Source of the DNA: Sulfurimonadaceae bacterium
GTDB taxonomy: Bacteria > Campylobacterota > Campylobacteria > Campylobacterales > Sulfurimonadaceae
DNA: 6,885 nt
Assembly (NCBI GenBank): GCA_028685945.1
Contig: JAQUCZ010000056.1
Span: 1-6,885, forward strand
Direction of reading: 5' to 3'
Each line of letters opens with the position of its first letter. Within the stretch, counting starts at the first letter, position 1. The position numbers were made by a program, and so were the translations under genes. Below the pieces are notes generated by a model, which saw only the letters and a program-made list of their open reading frames with translations, searched no databases and was not told the origin of the DNA. Below are positions 1-4,941 of this stretch, piece after piece.

Positions 1-313
1 CTCGCTCGTCGAAGAAGGGATCTATAGCGGTGCGGTTTTAGATGCCACATTTGAGCACTATTTCGGCGATATCGCCGCCGCCCCCGATGCGATCATTTTA
101 GGGTGCACCCACTTCCCGCTCATAGCACAGGAGTTGCAAAACTATTTCGGTGCCAACACCCGCCTCATCCACTCGGGAGAAGCGATCGTAGAGCACCTTG
201 AAACACTATTTGATTTTCAAGAGAAATACCCAAACCCCACCCTCAAATTTTTCGCCTCCGAAAACCCCGAAGCGCTTAGAGACGTGGCTAGAAAGTGGCT
301 TTTGCTTCCTTAG
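1..313 (+). CDS. murI: Glutamate racemase, C-terminal part (5' end outside window)
   Basis: Glutamate racemase interconverts L- and D-glutamate in the cytoplasm, supplying D-glutamate for peptidoglycan. The reading frame is open from the window's first complete codon (position 2) to TAG at 311-313, giving 103 codons. It begins with the family motif LVEEG, and codons 33-41 read LGCTHFPLI, the conserved segment carrying the second catalytic Cys (codon at 104-106) and its neighbouring His (110-112). The first catalytic Cys lies upstream of the window. The C-terminus ends shortly after a helix reading LRDVARKWLLLP, about where other family members end, so the gene does not look truncated at this end. 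Its last 26 nt overlap the 3' end of the convergent hepT-like gene. Family assignment is firm; expression and start cannot be judged here. Confidence 0.93.
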   Translation, partial: SLVEEGIYSGAVLDATFEHYFGDIAAAPDAIILGCTHFPLIAQELQNYFGANTRLIHSGEAIVEHLETLFDFQEKYPNPTLKFFASENPEALRDVARKWLLLP

Positions 314-680
314 CCAAATCGTTTTGCATTTGCTTAAGAACTTTTAATAGATCGTCAATATTATTTTTACAAATACCGTATATCACCTCGGCATCCAAAT
401 CAAAATAATGATGCGATATAAAATCACGGATCCCCTTGATCTTTTTCCACTCTATCTGCGGGTACGTTTGCAAAAGCTTGTTTTGGGTAATCTTGTCGAT
501 ATTTTTTAAACTTTCACCGACGGCAATAAGCTTCATACAGATACTGTCTAATTTTTCTTGTCCCTCTTTTGTATCCATAAAATCATTGATACAAGAAGCA
601 AACGTGCATCGCTCTTGTACAGTTTCAATAGCATCGGTTATCTGTTCTAAAATCTCCGTTACAAGTTGCACGTCATACAT
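288..680 (-). CDS. hepT: HepT-like HEPN ribonuclease toxin (DUF86 family)
   Basis: This 130-residue, mostly helical protein matches the DUF86/HepT group of HEPN toxins, which cleave RNA and are kept inactive by a partner MNT nucleotidyltransferase. The HEPN active-site motif RX4HXY is complete: R85, H90 and Y92, in the segment GIRDFISHHYFD, preceded by the usual P-x-I-x-W (74-78). In the characterised Shewanella pair the Tyr of this motif is AMPylated by MntA, and the same residue is present here. The ATG is preceded by a strong Shine-Dalgarno sequence (GGGAGGG) lying inside the upstream mntA gene, and its first 8 nt overlap that gene's end, so translation is probably coupled. The 3' end enters murI by 26 nt in the convergent direction. 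Function is inferred from motif and gene pairing; the catalytic residues are all present, so the toxin is probably active. Confidence 0.9.
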   Translation of the reverse strand: MYDVQLVTEILEQITDAIETVQERCTFASCINDFMDTKEGQEKLDSICMKLIAVGESLKNIDKITQNKLLQTYPQIEWKKIKGIRDFISHHYFDLDAEVIYGICKNNIDDLLKVLKQMQNDLAKEAKATF

Positions 681-963
681 AAATGCCCTCCCGTAAAATT
701 CTCTTTTTTAAATAAGGATTCATTGTTTCTCGTATCCTCACCACATCTACTTTGGTACCGAATGCTTTTTCTAAGTCTTCTTTAAAATCATAAAGTAAAA
801 AGTAATTGCTCATTTTTGTGTCTATCGCAATATCAATATCACTCCCCTCGCGGTTCGTCTCTTTTGCAACGGAACCAAAAAGTGCCAACCTCGTAATCTG
901 ATATTTTTTTGCAAATTCATCTTTATGGTTTTTTAAATAGGTAATTATTTCATTTTTATTCAT
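673..963 (-). CDS. mntA: MntA-like minimal nucleotidyltransferase antitoxin
   Basis: This 96-residue protein is a minimal nucleotidyltransferase of the pol-beta superfamily. The signature GSX10DXD is exact: G30-S31, then ten residues, then D42 and D44. A third acidic residue fits at D73 in KVDVV. In the studied HepT-MntA systems this enzyme uses ATP to attach AMP units to the HEPN toxin's Tyr and so neutralises it. It is the first gene of the pair and overlaps hepT by 8 nt (stop TGA 673-675, hepT ATG 678-680). The coding sequence is very AT-rich: bases 901-960 contain only 9 G/C in 60, against 29 in 60 for bases 3421-3480 in dnaX. This supports acquisition by transfer. The start ATG follows a TATAAT promoter by about 30-40 nt; its ribosome binding site is weak (AAAAAGA). 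Confidence 0.9.
   Translation of the reverse strand: MNKNEIITYLKNHKDEFAKKYQITRLALFGSVAKETNREGSDIDIAIDTKMSNYFLLYDFKEDLEKAFGTKVDVVRIRETMNPYLKKRILREGIYV
686..692 (-). promoter_or_regulatory. Shine-Dalgarno of hepT inside mntA
   Basis: Read on the minus strand, GGGAGGG lies 5 nt before the hepT ATG and within the last codons of mntA. It is much stronger than the mntA site, so the toxin can be translated well once ribosomes reach the end of mntA. It also fixes the hepT start codon. Confidence 0.7.
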
Positions 964-984
964 ATCTATCTTTTTCTACTCGTC

Positions 985-996
985 TGCATTTTTGCA
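985..996. repeat. Short inverted repeat TGCA-N4-TGCA at the mntA transcription start
   Basis: TGCA is present at 985-988 and 993-996 with four Ts between, so the element is a 12-bp perfect dyad. It sits just downstream of the -10 box, over the expected transcription start, which is a suitable place for an operator. Its short length means chance cannot be excluded. Confidence 0.3.
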
Positions 997-999
997 AGC

Positions 1000-1005
1000 A
1001 TTATA
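1000..1005 (-). promoter_or_regulatory. -10 box of the mntA-hepT promoter
   Basis: The minus strand reads a perfect TATAAT here, in a T-rich context typical of epsilonproteobacterial sigma-70 promoters. No convincing -35 hexamer is visible 16-18 nt upstream. Transcription would begin near 993, leaving about a 30-nt leader before the mntA ATG at 963. Confidence 0.55.
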
Positions 1006-1080
1006 ACTTATTTCAACGAATCTTAAAAATTTCTCTTTGGTCAAAAAAAACTTTGTAACCCCCCTGAGATTTTTTCGCTC

Positions 1081-1086
1081 TACAAT
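1081..1086 (+). promoter_or_regulatory. -10 box of the EAL/GGDEF gene (probably leaderless)
   Basis: TACAAT lies so close to the ATG at 1093 that a start site 6-7 nt downstream would coincide with the initiation codon. The same hexamer recurs before dnaX. There is no Shine-Dalgarno sequence in this interval and no alternative start codon upstream in frame before the stop at 1024. Confidence 0.5.
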
Positions 1087-1092
1087 TGCGAC

Positions 1093-2844
1093 ATGGAAAA
1101 AAAGCTCCCCCCTATTTGGCTTAAAAACCTCGAAGCGCTCGACATTGCGTTTCAACCCATCATCAACATCCATACGGCACGCACCTACGCGGTGGAGGCG
1201 CTGCTTCGCAACTATCAAGATATCGGGTTTAAAACCATCTTCGATCTTTTCGATCAGGTGTACAAAGAGGGGTTGCTTTATACGTTCGATCTGGCTCTTC
1301 GGGAAAAAACGCTTAAAAAATTTACCCACATCTACCGCTACCAAGATCTTAAAATCTTCTACAATCTCGACAACCGCCTTTTTGAGATGGACGATTTTTG
1401 TTCGGGAAACACCAAAAAGCTTCTTGAAAAATATAATATCAATAAAGAGAGCATCTGTTTCGAGATTTCGGAACGTTTCGAGATCAAAAACCAATGCTCT
1501 TTGGAGTTTGTGCTACGCCACTACAAAGACGACGGATTTTGTATCGCTATCGATGATTTCGGGATCGGCTATTCGGGCTACAAACTCCTCTACGACTCCA
1601 CCCCCAACGTCATAAAAATAGACCGCTTTTTTTTAAAAGATATAGAAAAAGATATCAAGAAAAAGCTGATGGTGCGCAACATAACCCATTTGGCGATTCA
1701 ACTTGGGATCAAGGTGATCGCCGAGGGGATTGAAACCAAAGCGGAGTTTCTCACCTGCCGCGATATCGGCTGCCATCTTGCACAAGGCTACCTTATCCAA
1801 AAGCCCACAAAACACCCCATCGAGATTCTGCCAAAATACGGCGATATTGCCGATTTTGTGAAGTTTGACGAACGCGACGTTTATGCCAAAATCAAAATAG
1901 ACTCCTACATCCAAAAAACAAAACCGATCGACCTCAATTCGAAAATGGGGAACATCGTCGATTATTTTAAACAACACAAAAATATCGAGATTGCCACCAT
2001 AATCAACCACGCACAAGAGCCCGTCGGCATCATCCAAGAGAGTAAAATAAAAGAGTTTCTCTACTCCCCCTACGGGCGCTCCCTTTTGCTCAACGATACC
2101 ACCAAATCCAAGCTCAAAAGTTTCCTCTCCCCCTGCGGGCATGCCGATATTCACAGCGATATCTCTACTATTATCGAGCTTTTTTCGAACAATCCAGAAT
2201 CGGCGGGAATCATCATCACAAAAGAGTCCAAATATTACGGATTTCTCTCGGCAAAGGCGATCATCAACATCATGCATGAACAAAATCTTCTCTTCGCCCG
2301 TGAGCAAAACCCCCTTACCAAACTCCCGGGCAATACGATGATCGAGCGTTACATACATGCCATGGTGCGATGCGAGAGCACTTATATGCTTGTCTATTTC
2401 GATCTTGATAATTTTAAAGCGTTCAACGACATCTACGGCTTTCGCAACGGCGATCGAATCATCCAACTTTTTGCGGACATCCTCAAAAAAAATCTCTCCA
2501 CGGATTATTTCAAAGCCCATATCGGCGGGGATGATTTTTTCGTGGCACTCAAAGCGGAGAACCACGTCGTCGATTTTGGCGATATCGTCTCGGTGGTTGA
2601 AAAATTTATCAACGACGCACGAGAGTTTTACACCCAAGATGATAAAGAGCGCGGCTACATCATTGCCAAAGACCGCGACATGAACGAGAAAAAGTTTCCC
2701 CTTTTAAGCGTAAGCGCATCGGTGCTCATCGTAGGGCAAAAGACGCTGCACAGAAGCGTTAAAAATATCAACGAAACCCTTTCTCTCCAAAAAAAAGCTG
2801 CCAAAAACGACGTGAAACACCTCTCGATCAGCTACCTTTTATAG
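1093..2844 (+). CDS. EAL - CBS pair - GGDEF cyclic-di-GMP protein
   Basis: This 583-residue soluble protein has three parts. Residues about 15-245 form an EAL phosphodiesterase domain with the full set of metal and catalytic residues: EAL at 35-37 (in VEALLR), N91, E124 (FEISE), D154-D155 (DDFGIGYS), K175 and D177 (IKIDRF), E211 (AEGIET) and Q231 (QGYLIQKP). Residues about 265-395 look like a CBS-domain pair, which in other proteins binds adenine nucleotides. Residues about 405-580 form a GGDEF domain with FDLDNFKAFND at 436-446, but the signature is GGDDF (478-482) and there is no RxxD inhibitory site in front of it. There are no membrane segments. The likely activity is hydrolysis of c-di-GMP, tuned by nucleotide binding at the CBS and perhaps GTP binding at the GGDEF part; whether it can also synthesise c-di-GMP is uncertain. 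The ATG is the only start candidate upstream of the EAL domain and has no Shine-Dalgarno. Confidence 0.9.
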   Translation: MEKKLPPIWLKNLEALDIAFQPIINIHTARTYAVEALLRNYQDIGFKTIFDLFDQVYKEGLLYTFDLALREKTLKKFTHIYRYQDLKIFYNLDNRLFEMDDFCSGNTKKLLEKYNINKESICFEISERFEIKNQCSLEFVLRHYKDDGFCIAIDDFGIGYSGYKLLYDSTPNVIKIDRFFLKDIEKDIKKKLMVRNITHLAIQLGIKVIAEGIETKAEFLTCRDIGCHLAQGYLIQKPTKHPIEILPKYGDIADFVKFDERDVYAKIKIDSYIQKTKPIDLNSKMGNIVDYFKQHKNIEIATIINHAQEPVGIIQESKIKEFLYSPYGRSLLLNDTTKSKLKSFLSPCGHADIHSDISTIIELFSNNPESAGIIITKESKYYGFLSAKAIINIMHEQNLLFAREQNPLTKLPGNTMIERYIHAMVRCESTYMLVYFDLDNFKAFNDIYGFRNGDRIIQLFADILKKNLSTDYFKAHIGGDDFFVALKAENHVVDFGDIVSVVEKFINDAREFYTQDDKERGYIIAKDRDMNEKKFPLLSVSASVLIVGQKTLHRSVKNINETLSLQKKAAKNDVKHLSISYLL

Positions 2845-2856
2845 CTCTTTTATAGC
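2836..2856 (+). repeat. 10-bp direct repeat across the stop codon of the EAL/GGDEF gene
   Basis: CTTTTATAGC occurs at 2836-2845 and again at 2847-2856, separated by one base. The first copy contains the TAG stop codon. It looks like a small tandem duplication placed just upstream of the dnaX promoter. Confidence 0.6.
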
Positions 2857-2874
2857 CAAATTTAACCCTAGCAA

Positions 2875-2883
2875 TGGTACAAT
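2875..2883 (+). promoter_or_regulatory. Extended -10 promoter of dnaX
   Basis: TGGTACAAT gives a TGn extension plus a TACAAT hexamer (2878-2883), with no clear -35 box. The start site would be near 2890, leaving a leader of about 22 nt that contains the dnaX ribosome binding site. Confidence 0.5.
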
Positions 2884-2894
2884 CACTCCAATTT

Positions 2895-2904
2895 AAAGGC
2901 GGAG
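2895..2904 (+). promoter_or_regulatory. Shine-Dalgarno of dnaX
   Basis: The purine-rich AAAGGCGGAG ends 7 nt before the GTG at 2912. It supports GTG as the start codon of dnaX; the conserved N-terminal sequence VLARKYRPSNFEELIGQ follows directly. Confidence 0.65.
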
Positions 2905-2911
2905 CGGTATC

Positions 2912-4660
2912 GTGAAAGAATCTTCGGAAGTTTTAGCAAGAAAATACAGACCGAGCAATTTTGAGGAGCTGATCGGGCAGGAGAGTATCGCCCAAACCCT
3001 CTCTTTGGCACTCGATTCCAAGCGCCTCTCCCATGCCTACCTCTTCTCGGGGCTTCGCGGTAGCGGGAAAACCTCGACGGCGCGAATCTTCGCCAAAGCG
3101 CTTATCTGCGAAAGAGGTGTTACCCACCAACCCTGCGGCGTGTGTGAAAACTGTACCCTTGCACTGCAAAACCGCCATATGGACATCGTGGAGATGGATG
3201 CCGCCTCCTCAAGAAAGATCGACGATATCCGCGATCTGATCGAACAAACCAAATACCGCCCCGCAAGCGCACGCTTTAAAATTTTCATCATCGACGAGGT
3301 GCATATGCTCACAAAAGAGGCGTTTAATGCGCTTCTTAAAACCCTCGAAGAGCCGCCCGAATACGTCAAGTTTATCCTAGCGACCACCGACCCGCTCAAG
3401 CTTCCCGCGACGATTCTCAGCCGTACCCAACATTTTCGCTTTAAAAGCATCGCGACCAATAAGATCATCGACCACCTCGCCCATATTCTCAACCTCGAGG
3501 GGATCGGCTACGACCATGAAGCGCTTGAGATTCTCGCACGCAGCGGAAGCGGCTCTCTGCGCGATACCCTCACCCTGCTCGATCAGGCGATCATCTACTC
3601 CAAAGGGCATGTAGACGTTGCAACCGTAACCGATATGCTCGGGCTTGTCGATCCCAAATTTATCACCGACATATTTAGCGCGGTTTTTGCCAAAGATTAT
3701 GCGAAGATCGTGGAATACGTCAGAGTGCTCGAGGATTACGAAGCGCAGATGGTGGTCGATGAGCTTATAGCCTACCTCAAAGAGCGCATGTACAACCACG
3801 ATGCGCTTTTCTCCACCCTCGTGCTTGACCGTTTTTTCCGCATCCTCAGCGATGCCAAATCGCTCTTTGCGATCAACGCCGACGGTTCGTTTGTCCTCTC
3901 TCTTATCTTTTTTAAGATGATCGAAGCGCTGCGTATCAAAGAGGTAGATCAGATGATCGAGTCACTCCAAAAAGAGATCACGCGACCGCAGCTTACAAAC
4001 GTAACCCTCCAACCAAACACCATAGAGCCGCTTGAAACTACCGTACAAGCGCCTCTTGGCAGGGCACAACAAGAGGAGGCGCCGCAAACGCAAGAGGTAG
4101 CTCCCACGCCGCTTCACGACGAAAGATTTGCAACCCTCAAAGCAAAAATTAAAGACAGAAATGCCGAGATAGGGGAGTGTTTTGAAAAAAGTATCTCGTT
4201 TGTTTCGTATGAGAACAACACTCTTACGTGGGAGAGTTGCGCCGACGAAGAGTGTAAGCGCTCTCTTAAACACGGGTATGCCGTTATTAAACAACTCGTA
4301 CGGGAAGTGTACGGCTTTGAAACGCAAATAAAGGGGTTAGCCTGTAGCAGATCGCTAGAAGAAACCCCGCAAAACAATGCAAACATAACGCCGCCGCAAC
4401 CACATGCCATAGAACCCAAACCGACGCCGCAGATGGATGAACAACCCCCACATGCCATAGAAACACCCACCGATACGCAAGCGACTTCCATGATTGAAGA
4501 TGCCGAGATAGGGGGTGCGGCAAGCTGCGTGACAAACTGCAGCGATGCAAACGCCTCGACACAAGAGATCAACGGCAAAGAGATTTTAGAACAACCGATG
4601 GTGCAAAAAGCGATCGAACTTTTTGAGGCGAACAAGATTACGATCCAATCGAAGATTTAA
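2912..4660 (+). CDS. dnaX: DNA polymerase III subunit gamma/tau (clamp loader ATPase)
   Basis: DnaX is the ATPase of the replication clamp loader. The 582-residue product starts with ARKYRPSNFEELIGQ, followed by Walker A GLRGSGKT (47-54), four zinc-ligand cysteines (C66, C75, C78, C81), Walker B IIDEVHM (126-132), LEEPPE (145-150), the sensor 1 region LATTDP followed by LSRTQHFRF, and sensor 2 GSLRD (214-218). The oligomerisation domain runs to about residue 355. Then comes a Pro/Gln/Thr-rich linker (about 359-402), a short folded-looking segment (about 405-475), a second low-complexity stretch with two PHAIE copies, and a C-terminal tail. Length suits a full-length tau-type protein. An A6 run at codons 425-427 sits where E. 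coli makes its shorter gamma form, discussed separately. The TAA stop overlaps the end of the convergent HTH gene by 4 nt. Identification is secure for the first 350 residues; the tail is poorly conserved. Confidence 0.97.
   Translation: MKESSEVLARKYRPSNFEELIGQESIAQTLSLALDSKRLSHAYLFSGLRGSGKTSTARIFAKALICERGVTHQPCGVCENCTLALQNRHMDIVEMDAASSRKIDDIRDLIEQTKYRPASARFKIFIIDEVHMLTKEAFNALLKTLEEPPEYVKFILATTDPLKLPATILSRTQHFRFKSIATNKIIDHLAHILNLEGIGYDHEALEILARSGSGSLRDTLTLLDQAIIYSKGHVDVATVTDMLGLVDPKFITDIFSAVFAKDYAKIVEYVRVLEDYEAQMVVDELIAYLKERMYNHDALFSTLVLDRFFRILSDAKSLFAINADGSFVLSLIFFKMIEALRIKEVDQMIESLQKEITRPQLTNVTLQPNTIEPLETTVQAPLGRAQQEEAPQTQEVAPTPLHDERFATLKAKIKDRNAEIGECFEKSISFVSYENNTLTWESCADEECKRSLKHGYAVIKQLVREVYGFETQIKGLACSRSLEETPQNNANITPPQPHAIEPKPTPQMDEQPPHAIETPTDTQATSMIEDAEIGGAASCVTNCSDANASTQEINGKEILEQPMVQKAIELFEANKITIQSKI
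4218..4255 (+). repeat. Inverted repeat (potential RNA stem) inside dnaX
   Basis: ACACTCTT at 4218-4225 is perfectly complementary to AAGAGTGT at 4248-4255. After one bulged A, three more pairs can form between 4227-4229 and 4245-4247, leaving a 15-nt loop. It lies 27 nt after an A6 run. Its role, if any, is unknown. Confidence 0.4.
4401..4462 (+). repeat. dnaX: In-frame 14-bp direct repeat in the dnaX C-terminal linker
   Basis: CACATGCCATAGAA occurs at 4401-4414 and 4449-4462, 48 bp (16 codons) apart, so both copies encode PHAIE in the Pro-rich linker. The exact nucleotide match suggests a recent duplication or slippage in a tolerant segment rather than a conserved motif. Confidence 0.75.
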
Positions 4661-4869
4661 TCAAAAAAAATCTCGCAGCAAGGGAGTTTTTCCCGTCGGC
4701 AAAAATCTAAAATATTTTCAAACGGGATCGAGTTTCTTTTTTTGATCGTCGCAAAATTCGATTGGGAGATGCCGAGGGCTTCGGCGATATCTTTGTCCCG
4801 TACTTTGTCTCTCCCTTTTTGCGCCAAATACTCTTTGAGCACGTCGATAATCGAGCGAAAGTCGCGCAT
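4657..4869 (-). CDS. Small helix-turn-helix DNA-binding protein, phage CI repressor-like
   Basis: This 70-residue protein is a single helix-turn-helix domain with little else. The segment KDIAEALGISQSNFATIKKRNSIPFENILDFCRREKL (residues about 26-62) fits the N-terminal DNA-binding domain of phage CI-type repressors, including the characteristic RxSIPxExI after the recognition helix. It lacks the peptidase-like C-terminal half of a classical CI repressor, so it is presumably constitutive or regulated by dimerisation or a partner. The tail carries two adjacent cysteines (PCCEIFFD). The start is supported by a strong AGGAGGG site 4 nt upstream. It lies 72 nt downstream of the histidine kinase on the same strand and overlaps dnaX by 4 nt at its 3' end. 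No other phage gene is present, so this is more likely a chromosomal regulator. Its target is not visible. Confidence 0.85.
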   Translation of the reverse strand: MRDFRSIIDVLKEYLAQKGRDKVRDKDIAEALGISQSNFATIKKRNSIPFENILDFCRREKLPCCEIFFD

Positions 4870-4873
4870 CGTT

Positions 4874-4880
4874 CCCTCCT
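4874..4880 (-). promoter_or_regulatory. Shine-Dalgarno of the CI-like HTH gene
   Basis: On the minus strand AGGAGGG stands 4 nt before the ATG at 4869. It is close to the consensus and decides this start codon for the short gene, supporting that the gene is real. Confidence 0.7.
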
Positions 4881-4925
4881 TTTTTTTCTTGGGGAAACTT
4901 TAGCGCAAACTTCTTGGCATGCTAG

Positions 4926-4931
4926 AATATA
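4926..4931 (-). promoter_or_regulatory. Possible -10 box for the HTH gene
   Basis: TATATT on the minus strand, in the 72-nt gap after the kinase stop codon, could start a transcript near 4919 with a leader of about 50 nt. No -35 box is evident. The gene may instead be read through from the kinase operon, since no terminator is seen in the gap. Confidence 0.3.
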
Positions 4932-4941
4932 TGGCAAATTG

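Noticed and set aside
976..1494. A 172-codon minus-strand open frame covering the mntA upstream region and the start of the EAL gene
   Set aside because: It is antisense to conserved EAL sequence and would run over both promoters; the protein resembles no family and no ribosome site supports it.
1633..2637. A 334-codon open frame on the minus strand opposite the EAL/GGDEF gene
   Set aside because: It lies wholly inside a gene with clear conserved domains, shows no recognisable motif and is a by-product of codon bias in the sense frame.
4355..4635. Overlapping minus-strand open frames rich in Cys, Ser and His opposite the dnaX tail
   Set aside because: They mirror the low-complexity Pro/Thr linker of dnaX in other frames and have no ribosome site or motif.
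4653..4690. Rho-independent terminator between dnaX and the HTH gene
   Set aside because: The AGATTT/AAATCT pairing is AT-only and lacks a T tract on the plus strand. The T8 tract on the minus strand is inside the HTH coding sequence and its nearest hairpin (GGGA/TCCC) is short and 12 nt away.
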